A stretch of DNA of 64,000 bases from Henricia sp. BOLD:AAB3569 (GCA_037783545.1 JBBELK010000166.1:153591-217590), one strand, 5' to 3'; counted from the stretch's first letter, positions 44,150 to 55,324 are shown. The notes: generated by a model from the sequence alone, not told the origin. A program made the numbers and translations.

Positions 44150-44992
44150 TGGACGCTTCGCCCATCCTTCCTCCATGCTTCGCCCCACTTCGCCCCGGGC
44201 CCATGTCAGTTTGCCCCATGTCAGTTTGCCCCATGTCAGTTCGCCCCATACCACTTTGCCCTATCGCCACTTTGCCCTATCGCCACTTTGCCCTATCGCC
44301 ACTTCGCCCCATCGCCACTTCGACCCATCGCCACTTCGCACCACCTATTCCTATGCTATTTAGCCGGCAGTCAGTCAATAAAATAGGGAAAATGGTGCAA
44401 TAAAAAAACTGTAAATTTTTTTTCGTTGAGCTGAGGTCTCATTTGAAATTGAATAACTTTTTTACAATATACTAGGTACCGGTAGGCTTATAATAGGCCC
44501 CTGTTCCCACTCCAGGGACTCGCTCTCAAGTTTGGAAAACCGGCAAAAGAATCAGCAGATTTGTTTTTTCGATTGCCGGCTTGCTTGCAAACTAAACAAA
44601 AAACAGAAAAAAACGTGTCAATAATTCTTGCTTTAATTAACTGCACTCAAATTCGTCTTAAAATTAATTGGATACATTTTTTTGGATTTTGTTGGTTGGA
44701 TTTAGGCTCCCTACGTTGAAATTATTTGTTTGTAAATTGACCTTGTTTTCTGATTTTGTTAATTTGACACTGAAAGCAATTTCAATGTAAATTTAAACAA
44801 GCCCTGGCACAGTGTTAGAGTAAGTTACTCTTCTTTCTATGTTATCGACTGACTGCCGGCTAAATAGCGTACATGTAGGTGGGGCGAAGTGGCAATGGGG
44901 CGAAGTGGCAATGGGGCGAAGTGGCAATGAGACGAGTTGTTATGGGTCGAACTGACATGGGGCGAAGTGGAAATGGGGCGAAGTGACTGTAA
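44150..44992. mobile_element. Foldback element with arms of 15-bp CCCATCGCCACTTCG repeats
   Basis: The left arm (44155-44345) consists of CCATCGCCACTTCG/CCATGTCAGTTTGCC units. The right arm (44872-44990) has the complementary GGGGCGAAGTGGCAAT units. Inner parts ATTTAGCCGGCAGTCAGTC and GACTGACTGCCGGCTAAAT mirror. A short stand-alone array of the same unit is at 36088-36150. Confidence 0.85.
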
Positions 44993-45231
44993 AGCGTTCA
45001 CTTGACTACAATTTGACGATAGCTACATGTATTGCACGATTTAGCTGGCTTAGAAAAGTTACCATGGACGGACACCCAATTTTCCGAGATTTATAAACGC
45101 CAACAAGCTTTAAAAAGGGGCTCCTTTTATTTTTGGGGTTCTTCTATCCTCTCCGATCTCCTAGTCCTATTTTCGTTTTTACCAGTTATCTGTCTACTTT
45201 TTCCTCCCCTGGGAACCAGACAGGGGTGGTG

Positions 45232-47361
45232 TACTTTTAAAAGACTAAAAGTGATTTTCTGATGTTTACATTGGGACTCTATGAATCAATTTTATCCCCT
45301 TACCAATTGAACCCCATTCGCCATGTTGAATTTTCTGCACGACCAAGATGGCGGCCCTTCTCCAAAGTAAAATTTCACCTTACAATCAAAATTAAACATT
45401 GAAAAACTTACCATGGAAGTCCCTGGAATCTCCAGAATGTAGTACCGTGGTCCATTTCCCCCGATTATTCTTCTAAACAGGAAGAAAACTAGTCCAACAT
45501 AATTTTTCTTTACATTTTCCGAGCAAACTGAAGAGAAGAGCGGGTGTAACAGATGAACGAACATGGCAAATCACGGTCGAGATAGCCCGCCCTCTTGTTG
45601 AATGGTTGAATGGTTTATTAACCTCTGCGACCCCAGCATGGGGTATGAGCCAGCTTAAATTACAAAACTGTTTATGCTATAGAAAGCTAAGTAACTATAT
45701 AAAAAAAAAGAACAATAATTATCAAAACTAAACTAAAATACAATTTAAACATAGGCTTAAAAAAAGACTTTAAATAGTGGAAGTTAAATGCAAACTATAA
45801 GAGCAAAAAATAATGAGTTTACGGGAACTTAGTCAAAATAATCTTAATAAATTTGGCAAGGTTACAGAGTTGGCGAGAACTGCACACATTGAATATCAAT
45901 CCCAATTTATCCACATTTGGTCTCTGCCAGTAAAACTTCTTAATCAAGCTATGTCTGTCACCACTTAGTGAGTTACAAACAAGTAAATAATAGAATTCAT
46001 CACAGAGATCCATCTTATTACATCAAGGACATAGGGTATAATTTTAATAAAGGCGAATCAGTTGGTAAATAGCGAAATTCAATCACAGGTAGGTTGTGAT
46101 TTCCGCTACAGAAGCGTGTTAATGCTGTTCTACAAGAGTTGTTAAGTTTAACAAGATAATTTTCAAAATTTACATCAAATTTGATCTTTTTATAAAAGGT
46201 ACATTATAAAAGGTCTATTATTAGAAATATTACTTTCCAAGTTTTGTAAGGCATTGTCTTTAAAGATAGTATACATGATTGGTAAACTGTTACAAATAGT
46301 TGTATCCCCTTGTGTGATTGAAGATATGCATGATTAAAACCAACCTGAGCAAAAACCAGCTCCGTAATTCGTCTAACTTTTGAGAAAACAGTCAAAAAAG
46401 GGTTTGCAGTCATTTCGCCCCAAAACCACTTCGCCCTGAACCATTTCGCCCGGAACCACGGCCTGTGCACGGAGTGGTTTTGGGGCCAAGTGTTATTTGG
46501 GCGATGTAGTGTTTGGACGAAGTGATTTGGGGCGAAATGGCACTCGGGCGAAGTGGTTTGGGGCGAAATGGTTTTGGGGCGAATTGAATTTTCGTCTCAT
46601 GAGACAAAAACTAATTGTTTTACTCATTTCTCAAAGACTATAGCACTTCAGACAAAACCATTTCAGGGGAAGTTTTCTACGGTCATCATGTTTATATTGT
46701 GTAAGTTAGGCGTAAATCTGTGAATATTTCTGATTTTCGAGATTACCAATGATTGTATACTGCCTTTAAGTCTTTGATCAATATCTGCAGATAGTCTCTT
46801 TGTGAAACACACATCTAGATTGGTTTCATTCCAGAGCATAGAAAAACCAGTATCGTCTAATAACGATTTCATTTTGAGTTAACAATATTTGAGTCAGATA
46901 AACGCCTCATCAAGCGATATACCGTATTCGAGAGACTGTTGTTCCTGTGGTCACCTCATTGTACTACAGTGACGTCATACAATGAGGTGACCACAAGAGG
47001 GCGGGCTATCTCGACCGTGATTTGCCATGTTCGTTCATCTGTTACATCCCGCTCTTCTCTTCAGTTTGCTGGGAAAATGTAAAGAAAAATTACGTTGGAC
47101 TAGTTTTTTTCCTGTTATGAAGAATCATCTGGGAAAATGGACCATGGTACTACATTCTGGAGATTCCAGGGACTTCTATGGTAAGTTTTTCAATGTTTAA
47201 TTTTGACTGTAAGGTGAAATTTTACTTTGAAGAAGGGCCGCCATCTTGGTCGTGCAGGAAAATTGAACATGGCGAATGAGGTTCAATTGGTAAGGGGCTA
47301 AAAGTGATTCATAGAGTTCCAATGTAAACAGCAGAAAATCACTTTTAGCCTTCTAAAAGTA
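45232..47361. mobile_element. 2.1-kb foldback element (TACTTTTAG family) ending 220 bp upstream of the EIF5A start codon
   Basis: Arms of about 370 bp (45232-45600 and 46983-47361) are inverted copies ending TACTTTTA. Flanks GGGGTGGTG and GGGGCAGTG agree at 7 of 9 positions. Both arms contain CCAAGATGGCGGCCCTTCT or a close variant. The centre includes a nested TTAA MITE (46264-46765). No transposase frame was found. Confidence 0.87.
46264..46765 (-). mobile_element. TTAA-type palindromic MITE, copy 4 with intact ends
   Basis: AGATAGTATACATGATTGG to CCAATGATTGTATACTGCCT, with TTAA on each side (46260-46263, 46766-46769). This copy fixes the target duplication of the family. Confidence 0.85.
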
Positions 47362-47580
47362 GGGGCAGTGTGCCACCTAACGTCCGTTGTAAATTTTGTG
47401 ATGAAACATGATTTTTAGCAGTGAGAAAAGTTTGCATTTTTCTTTTTTTTTAAATCTCCATAGACTTCGTGCATGGAGTCTCATCCTGGCAAACATGTAT
47501 GGTATTTTTTCCCTAAACTCAGCTTCTTTGTGTCTCTTTCAGCATTCTGTTTGTAGTATTATCACAGACAGTCGTCAAAA

Positions 47581-50500
47581 ATGGCTGACAGTACCGAGGA
47601 TTTTGATCAAGCCTCGTCTGGGGCGTCTGAGACCTACCCAGCTCAGTGCTCCAGTCTGCGCAAAAGTGGCTTTGTCATGATCAAAGGCCGTCCCTGCAAA
47701 ATAGTTGAGATGTCCACATCGAAGACTGGCAAGCATGGCCATGCCAAGGCAAGAAAATTCCCTTTAATCTGGGCAAACTACTTTCATTAAAAGGGATGCC
47801 AGTCTTCCGGCTATGGCCGGAATAGACCGTATTCCTGAACGCGTGAGGGCGCTCGAACACGGTGATTTGGAGGAAAATGTCCATAGACGACAGTAGAAAA
47901 GTGGGGGTCCGTGCATACGTACGTGGGGAAAAGTCGCGTACGCGGAGCGCGCAGACCTGTGTCGCGTGCACAGATTTCCATTCAAAATAAACGTTTGGAA
48001 GGCGTGTGCGCGTAGCGCGTTTTGTGTTCGAACATAACGCACGATATGCGCGGACCACTTGACAGTGCCCTCCACGTTCAGGAATACGGCCTATTCCGGC
48101 TTTTTCTTATTTTGGAAAAAGAAAGCCCCCGAAGCCTTTTTCCAGACCGGAAAAGTAAACGGCCGGAAATATAAGGATAATATAAAGTCAAAAAAAACGT
48201 GGAAAATTCTCACTTACTGATGAACGATGCCTGGATATGCCCTGTGTACAGCCTATGTACATATATTTACTCGCACGTAGCACATTTTCCCAATGATTTG
48301 CACACATGCAGTATGTCTGTATCCCAGCCATAATAATTCACGGCTAAAGTATCGTGAAACCAGACTATTGATCAGAAGTACATAGAGGGCGCTGTGTCCA
48401 TACAGCAGTGGTTAGACCACATACATGACGTACATACTGACATATCCATTGCATTGCATTGCACTCGTACTGTCAATGTACATACTGTACAGTATACTGT
48501 GCCAGCGTTCGAATTAGCACTGGTCCGTTGGCCAAATGACAGTTGAAATCATCTCGGGCCAGTTGGAAAGCCTCCCCAAATGTCCGGCTGTCCAGTTAAA
48601 ATATAACTTGTACTGGGGAGAACCTCATGACTACCAAATTTTCCTAACTTATTCACTCAAATGTGGTTATTGTAAACATTAAAGGTCGACTGTGTGCAAA
48701 AAGAACAACCGGAAATTTTAACCGGGCCACTTGAAATGCCGACGGGCCAGTGAAGACTTAAGCCAACTGGCCCTGTTAGCCAGTTGGGAAAAAAGTTAAG
48801 GGCAAACGCTGTGTGCTGTAGACACGGGATTTCCCGTAGGGACAGAAGAAACCCCTTTCATAAAGTGGGTTGTCATTTTGCCTCGAAATTAGAATCACAC
48901 CCAAAAATTTCCTCCTAGTTGTGTCCTACAGTAGTTTGAGATGTCCATGATTGGAAAATGATTTAAAAAAAAGACTTACAGAACCGTTTTTGAAGCCAAC
49001 ATTTTCTCTTGCGTGGAATCCGGACGAGGATTTTCTTCGTAACTGTCAATTCTGGACACTAGAGGGCGCTGTTATGAACTAGTGGCTTTGGCTATGGCTT
49101 TGCTGTTGCCATGGGCAGACAATAAAGGTCCTTAGAAACAGCATAGTAACAGCATGGCCATAGCCAAAGCCACTAAATCAGAATTTACAGTTACGAAGAA
49201 AATCCTCGTCCGGATTCCACGCAAGAGAAAATGTTGGCTTCAAAAACGGGTCTGTAAGTCTTTTTTTTGAATCATTTTCCAATCATGGACATCTCAAACC
49301 ACTGTAGGACACAACTAGGAGGAAATTTTTGGGTGTGATTCTAATTTCGAGGCAAAATGACAACAATCCACTTGATGAAAGGAAAGCTCACTGACTAACT
49401 GTGCTGGCAAGTCTATGACAATGTGCACACATACATGCAGTTATGATAGTGAAATTTTTTTCCGGCCCTGACATCCCTGTGGTAAACATTTTATTTATTT
49501 ACCACATCCAACAGCGGAGGGACCGCCAATTACAGGAATGGGAGCAAGTGTGGTTGAGTGCCTTGCTCAAGGGCACAGGTGCCACAACCCGTCACGGCCA
49601 GGAATCGAACCTACATTCTAGTACTAGCACAGGAACTTAAGTTCGACGCACTAGACCGCTCGGCCATAACACCCCACGTTTTACATTTAAAATGTGGCAT
49701 TTTTGTTTACATGTAAACAATACATGTAGTTATATTCCTTTTTATTTGTTTCAGGTTCATCTTGTTGGCATTGACATATTTAGTGGAAAGAAGTACGAAG
49801 ATATCTGTCCCTCTACTCACAATATGAATGTGCCCCATGTTAAGAGAACCGATTATCAGGTACATATGTACATGTCTGTGTCTGTGAGCACATGCATTGT
49901 AAGTCTAAATCTAACACAATCTCCTTTGGTATTTTGGAACAGTACAACTTGAAGGTAGAACACATGATTGGTATCTTAAAAATGTTCACAGATTTACACC
50001 TACATTTACACAATAGACTATGTAAGTTGACCTCGTGAACGTACGAGACCGCGCGAGACCACTGTTATTTCCGGGCACAAGACCCTATCTCTTCAACGCA
50101 CGTCGCGAGCGAAATTCTTGGATTATTTTGTTTACGCAGGTTTTTGTAAACTCAGACGGCCCAAAACGCGTATCTCTAAATAAAATATTGCATTCCAATT
50201 GATGAAGTGGGGTATATAATCAAAAATAAGCAATCGAAATGTAAAAATTCACTATCTTTTCTGAGCCGACAAGTCAATTATTAAAGATCGTAAACTACAT
50301 GCAGCAAAAGATATGCAACACGCACAGCAGCCGACGTGTACTGTACGTAGACTACAGTGTACATACAGACCTCGCTAGCGATAGGCGAAACGCCATATAC
50401 CAAAAGTAGAGCTTGCAGACTTTTTTAAGAGTGCCCAAGTTCGAAGCATTTATTTTCACATGAATCCACACTTGGGTCATCCATTCCAAATTGGATAAAA

Positions 50501-53500
50501 AATATGCTAGCAGGTGACGAAATTTTAATAAATTGTGATCGTTTTTAGAGATTATTATGCATGTATTATATATTGTAAAAAAACATTTTAGTCGTGTTGT
50601 GCCCGGAAGCTCAGATTTGACCTTTGCCGCGAGACTTACATAGTCTATATAAACATGATGACCGTACAAAACTTCCCCTGAAATGGTTTTGTCTAAAGTG
50701 CTATAGTCTTTAAGAAATTCTAGTTTTCGTCTCATGAGACTGTTTAACAGTGTTGTAGTCGAGTCACCAATATCGATTCCGAATCTCCAGGGGTAGAAAT
50801 TCACTCCAAAAATTACTTGCGCCTTGTGCAAGTTGGCATTGGAATTAACTTGCGCTTACAAAATACTTACTTGCGTTAAGATGACAAGTCGTCAGAAGCT
50901 GAATTCATTGAAGTAGGTCAACTTGCGCAAAGTGCAAGCTTGTGTTTTGGGTTACTTGCGTTCGTTAATTTTTACTTGCGTTGCGCAATCACTTTAATGG
51001 GAATTTCGAGCCCTGATCTCGAGTCAATAGCCTTGAGTCCGAGTCACAAGTCACTTTCCTCGTGTTCGAGTCACGAGTCACTTGTTCGCCATAAAATTGA
51101 ATCTATTATAGTTTCGTCTGCACAATATGTAAAATGATGTGCTACATACAGTATGTGCTACAGTCTACATATTCTCGCATCCGTTTTTTACCAAAGAATC
51201 AGGAGTCACCGTGTTCGAGTCCGAGTCACCGTGTCCGAGTCCGAGTCACCGTGTCCGAGTCACCGTGTCCGAGTCACCGTGTCCGAGTGTCCGAGTCCGA
51301 GTAACCGTGTCCGAGTCCGAGTCACCGTGTCCGAGTCCGAGTCACCGTGTCCGAGTCCGAGTCACCGTGTCCGAGTCCGAGTCACCGTGTCCGAGTCCGA
51401 GTCACCGTGTCCGAGTCCGAGTCACCGTGTCCGAGTCCGAGTCACCGTGTCCGAGTCCGAGTCACCGTGTCCGAGTCCGAGTCACCGTGTCCGAGTCCGA
51501 GTCACCGTGTCTGAGTGTCCGAGTCCGAGTCACCGTGTCTGAGTGTCCGAGTCACCGTGTCTGAGTGTCCGAGTCACCGTGTCTGAGTGTCCGAGTCACC
51601 GTGTCCGTGTCCGAGTCACCGTGTCCGAGTCCGAGTCACCGTGTCCGAGTCCGAGTCACCGTGTCCGAGTCCGAGTCACCGTGTTCGAGTCCGAGACACC
51701 GTGTCCGTGTCTAAGTCACCGTGTTCGAGTCCGAGTCACCGTGTTCGAGTCTCAGTAACCATTTTCGAGTCTCAGTAACCATTTTCGAGTCTGAGTCACC
51801 ATATGACCATATGTCACCATATTCCAATGTGACTCGAGTCGAGTCCGAGTCACAAATAGTGACACGAGTCGGACTCGAGTACAGGACTCGAGGCCTACAA
51901 CATTGGTGTCTAATACAGAATTTGAAATTCTCTCTTCACAGTTAATTAATATAGACGACGGTTTTCTCTCACTCATGCTGGATGATGGGACCGTCCGTGA
52001 TGATATCAAGCTGCCAGATACCGATATAGGCAAGGAGATATCCACAAAATTTGACAATGATGACAACTTTATGGTGAGTGCTGGTATTCATACATGTATT
52101 ACATCATCTTGCAACAGTACTGCTTTAACGCACTCCCCTATTCGTGCATCCCAAGGCCCTGTTGAAATCTGCCCCATTTCGCTGTGGAAGCAGCGACAAA
52201 TCTTGTCGCCCTTCTGGTAACGTTGTACGGAGAAAAATAAAATATAAGGAAAAAAATATGGGCGCCAGTATTTTTATTTTCAACTCGTAAAAATAAACTT
52301 CGCCAAACATAGGCCAACTTGAGTCTTGGAAAAAGGGCAACAAGGTGCCAAAGTTGTACACAAAGCAATTGGGGCTGAGTCGGTTTGGGAACGAGTTTGT
52401 ACATAAGTCAATTAGGGCCAAGTTGGTCTGGGGCCGAGTTTGTACACAAGTCAATTGGGGCCGAGTCGGTCTGGGGCCGAGTTTGTACACAAGTCAATTG
52501 GGGCCGAGTCAGTCTGGGGTGGGGTGGGGTGGCGAAATGGAAAAATAATGAAGTAGTCGCGATCGTCGCTTGCATGCCGCAAGTGAGAGAGCAGACGATA
52601 ATGATGATGATGATTTCCTATTGGCCGAGCACGCACTCGCAACGATCTACCTGTACCTTGCTACATGTACGTGCTGAGCATGCAGCGCCCTCGAGAGATA
52701 AACACATTCACTACTTGAGGGCGCTGTTCATAAACAAATGCATGCAACTTTCATGGCCGTTATATCGACGCTAATGCGATAGATTTGCGTGTTAAGTGAT
52801 CGATAATAGCAAGCGCATCATGTTTGGTGAATTTACACCTCATTTTGGAATGACTTGGCTGCATTATCACAGTGTTTTAGACGGTAAAATTAAATTTTGT
52901 CCGGGTGGCTAAGTTTTTTGTCCGGGCGGCAAATTCTTGTCCGGACAAAACCGGCAGTTTACATTTGTCCCTTTAATACATGTACAAGATTCTTAGGAAT
53001 TTGTTTTCCCATTGGACTCTGGTGGACTCTGACCAAATCTCCGAGTCCGAGTCCTGACTGGCTTGAAATTCGTGACTTGAGTCCGGACTCGCGTACAGCG
53101 CTGGACACCAATTGAGCCTTTTCACCAGAGGCCATGACAGGGGGCAGGTTTTCATTTTAAAATGTGACAATAGATCCTACTCGTGCCAACTCGTGCATGA
53201 CGCATGGTGACAATGTGACTGCACAGTGTCATGGCCGCTCGTGCAAAGGGTCCATTTATTGTGCCACAGGCTTGCAATGAACCATCCTCTTGCAACAGTG
53301 CCCCTTTAACACACTCCCTAACTCCTGCGTACAGTGGCCCTGTTGAAAAAGGCCCCATTTCGCGGTGGGACTAGCGACAGAAATCTTGTCGCCTCTGTAG
53401 GACCAATCAGGACGCTTGGCAGTGCATTGCAGCATGATTGCAGGCATTCAAATGTAACGCGCGCAGATTGTAAACACCGTGCATGCATGTGATACATGTA

Positions 53501-53985
53501 CTCGGTAATGCTGGCCGTTGTCCGCGTCGGCGATTGGCTGCTATTTAAAGTATACTGGGGAATCCGTTCCATTACATTCGTCAGCATGCATCCCTGTTAT
53601 TAATTTGAAAAACTGCGGAGTAAATTAAGATCGTCGTTTGAAAGTTTGGTAGGAATGGGACAGTCATAAGGAACGGAACCCAATACAATTTCTGGAAAGT
53701 ATAGAAATCGTTTCTTTTCGGCATAACATGACCGAATTGATTAAATTACATAAAAATGACTCGGGCGTGAGTTGGCTCAAGACAACAGCCGGCTCACTCC
53801 ACAGATTTGCGTGTGTTTCCTCAGGGTATTGTTACGTCGCTTTGCAGAGTGGAAAATCTCTGATATCTCAGGATGGCAATGAACTGACTTACATGTATCT
53901 GTTCATTAAACCACAGGTGACTGTTCTGCAAGCTATTGGCGAAGAATCCGCAATTGCAACCAAAAATATGGCGACCGGCAAGTAG
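47581..53985 (+). CDS. EIF5A: EIF5A, translation factor eIF5A, complete, 157 aa
   Basis: Exons: 47581-47748, 49755-49859, 51942-52073, 53917-53985 (TAG). The protein begins [20 protein letters not shown]. The N-terminal SH3-like domain (~15-85) carries the invariant hypusination loop [12 protein letters not shown]; Lys51 corresponds to human Lys50, which deoxyhypusine synthase and hydroxylase convert to hypusine. The C-terminal OB domain (~86-157) includes [20 protein letters not shown] and ends [20 protein letters not shown]. eIF5A relieves ribosome stalling at polyproline and aids termination. Intron 1 uses a GC donor. The start is preceded by a CTCTTTCAG acceptor-like site at 47534-47542, suggesting a 5'UTR intron as in vertebrate EIF5A genes. 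A foldback ends 220 bp upstream. Introns hold a 20-bp minisatellite and a CATCCT element 41 bp before exon 4. Confidence 0.97.
47812..48102. mobile_element. MITE in EIF5A intron 1 (ends GGCCGGAATAGACCGTATTC)
   Basis: GGAATAGACCGTATTCCTGA at the left is mirrored by TCAGGAATACGGCCTATTCC at the right. The interior has GTGCATACGTACG and other CpG-rich words. No clear duplication. Confidence 0.75.
48495..48815. mobile_element. MITE with CAGCGTTCG ends in EIF5A intron 1
   Basis: CAGCGTTCGAATTAGCAC at the left is mirrored loosely by GGCAAACGCTG at the right. GGCCAGTTGG and CCAACTGGCC words repeat inside. CAG...CTG termini with GAAATT resemble the smaller element at 50788-51015. Confidence 0.55.
48854..49382. 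mobile_element. Foldback element in EIF5A intron 1
   Basis: Arms of about 210 bp are nearly identical when inverted: CCTTTCATAAAGTGGG/CCACTTGATGAAAGG at the ends, CATTTTCTCTTGCGTGG and AGTGGCTTTGGCTATGG inside. The loop holds GAGGGCGCTGTTATG. Confidence 0.85.
49500..49680 (-). mobile_element. tRNA-derived SINE with V-domain-like core (reverse)
   Basis: In reverse: GTGTTATGGCCGAGCGGTCTAG head, GGTTCGATTCCTGG B box and GGCACCTGTGCCCTTGAGCAAGG core, related to 3702-4035. Confidence 0.7.
49955..50750 (+). mobile_element. TTAA-type MITE copy split by a TA-flanked element
   Basis: CACATGATTGGTATC (49960) and AAACTTCCCCTGAAATGG (50669) belong to the family at 9011-9472. They are separated by a 625-bp insert (about 50024-50648) with ends GACTATGTAAG and CTTACATAGTC. 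Its TA duplication is confirmed by the uninterrupted ACACAATATAAACATG in the copy at 46264-46765. Confidence 0.75.
50788..51015. mobile_element. 228-bp MITE with ATCTC duplication (ends CAGGGG..CCCTG)
   Basis: CAGGGGTAGAAATTC and GAATTTCGAGCCCTG are inverted and ATCTC lies on both sides (50783-50787, 51016-51020). The interior repeats ACTTGCG on both strands. Confidence 0.7.
51197..51830 (+). repeat. 20-bp minisatellite GTGTCCGAGTCCGAGTCACC in EIF5A intron 2
   Basis: About 30 units, with a core of eight near-identical units between 51310 and 51510 and decayed units at both edges. It opens three frames ([18 protein letters not shown]) purely because the period and codon choice lack stops. It ends about 110 bp before EIF5A exon 3. 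Confidence 0.95.
52101..52215 (+). mobile_element. Left-end fragment of a CATCCT-family element
   Basis: CATCTTGCAACAGTACTGCT through CAAATCTTGTCGCCC matches the first ~115 bp of the element at 4831-5422. It begins 28 bp after EIF5A exon 3. Confidence 0.65.
52350..52525 (+). repeat. 43-bp tandem repeat in EIF5A intron 3
   Basis: About four units containing GAGTTTGTACACAAGTCAATT and GGGGCCGAGTCGGTCTGG. The open frames through it are repeat-driven. Confidence 0.85.
53283..53875 (+). mobile_element. 593-bp CATCCT-family element, copy 3, with perfect 9-bp TSD
   Basis: CATCCTCTTGCAACAG to CTCAGGATG flanked by GCAATGAAC (53274-53282, 53876-53884). It is nearly identical to 4831-5422, implying recent movement. 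It ends 41 bp before EIF5A exon 4. Confidence 0.92.
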
Positions 53986-54107
53986 CAGTGGTCAATGCGC
54001 TGTCGATTTTTGGCACACGCATGCTGGTTAGAAATCGTTTGGTTCCAACTTGTCACACGAGCAAACTCCAGTTTGTACAAGCAGCAAGTTTTATTCTAAA
54101 GGAGATC

Positions 54108-54217
54108 ATGGGGATTCAAGTTGTCAATAACTAGAGTAATTGAACAGAGTATTGCATGTTTACTGTAGAAAGGATTAACATGAACATTTGCAATTCATTG
54201 AATCCCCATGTCCTCTT
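54108..54217. repeat. Small inverted repeat downstream of EIF5A
   Basis: CATGGGGATTCAAGTTG is mirrored by CATTGAATCCCCATG around 80 bp. It could form a hairpin in EIF5A 3'UTR RNA if transcription reaches it. Confidence 0.55.
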
Positions 54218-54834
54218 TTTTGTTTACGATGGAACAGACGATAGAAGGTAATGAACATTTATGAAGAGTACACCTCATCTCTTGTGCATTTTTATCCGAT
54301 GTTGCTAGAGCGCCAGCGATATGAATCGGTCAACACTTAGAAATATGAGCTTTAATCCCCAACAGAGCTATCAGCTTCCCTGGATTTTGGGGAAAAAACA
54401 CCCAGAAAATGATTCATCTTCAGACGCATCGAAAAATCCAGGAGGGTTTTTTATCGGTGTCGGGGGTCGTGAGAACAGTTATTTTACAGGAAACATGTTG
54501 CAAAATCCGGGAGGGTTAGCAGCTCTGCCACAAAAATCAAGTTTTTCTTTAATGTAGAAAGATGTAAACCTGGAAATTGAGTAATGTTGTGACTTCATAA
54601 AAAGTAAACAAATCACAAAATTATTCAATTTCGTTCTTTGTACATGTATCTCTACATTGAGTTTGAACATCTGCATTGAATAATGCTTAGGGCGATTCCA
54701 TGCCAGAGTCGAGTAGAATCTATTTAACTTTGGGAATTGAAATCGTGATTTTTGAGGAATCGATTCCCAGTAGGTATCAATTCATTTTCATTCAGATTTG
54801 ATTCCCAGTGATAGCTTGCCGATTCGAGAAATTA

Positions 54835-55324
54835 GGCGCGAGGTCAAAATAGAAACGGTCTGTATACCGGGAAACGGTACATAAACGATGCACCGTTGCA
54901 CGGTTTTCAGTGAACAAGCAAACGATTCAACTTGTCTGACCAGACGATAAATAAATGGCAATGTTCAACCGCTAAACAATAGAGAGCTTATCGGATTACG
55001 GGCCATTGTGTGACTACTCCTGGCTGACTCGCTGCCACTGTTTATCACGTGACCGCCCGATCAAGGGTATTTAACCACAACCCGAGGTGCGCCCGGCTGG
55101 AGGGTCGCGCTGCTCCCTTTGAAGTTGATGGCCAGTAGCAGCCGTTTGTTCCCTTCGTGCAGGCGGCTAGTTCTAAACCTGTCAATCATCGACCAACCCA
55201 GCAAGTTGGGAACGGTTCCCTTCAAACCGGCACACGGTTTTCTGTCAACAGAGAAATGATTTGAAGAGGGATTAACTTGAATCGTTTACCGGTATACAGA
55301 CCGTTTCTACTTTGACCTCGCGCC
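54835..55324. mobile_element. 490-bp PIF/Harbinger-type MITE, copy 2 (TSD TTA)
   Basis: GGCGCGAGGTCAAAATAGAA is mirrored by the right end TTTGACCTCGCGCC. TTA duplications lie at 54832-54834 and 55325-55327. Reverse of 5484-5991. Confidence 0.88.

Larger units (their letters stand above)
47749..49754 (+). other. EIF5A: GC-AG intron 1 of EIF5A
   Basis: The exon ends ...CATGCCAAG and the intron begins GCAAGA; there is no GT at the position needed to keep the conserved HGHAK/VHLVG junction. AAG|GCAAGA fits the GC-donor consensus, which needs strong U1 pairing around the C. The paralogue at 62241 has GT at the equivalent site. Confidence 0.9.
50742..51904. mobile_element. Element carrying the CCGAGTCAC minisatellite (ends TGTTGTAG..CGAGTC)
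   Basis: GTGTTGTAGTCGAGTC at the left is mirrored by GACTCGAGGCCTACAACA at the right. It contains the minisatellite and a nested 228-bp element. Its right end lies 38 bp upstream of EIF5A exon 3. Confidence 0.7.

Noticed and set aside
51139-51758. Long overlapping open frames encoding [18 protein letters not shown] repeats
   Set aside because: They are open only because the 20-bp minisatellite lacks stops; several frames are open at once and none has a gene context.
51197-51830. CRISPR-like array
   Set aside because: There are no unique spacers, the unit is a simple 20-bp minisatellite, and the genome is eukaryotic.
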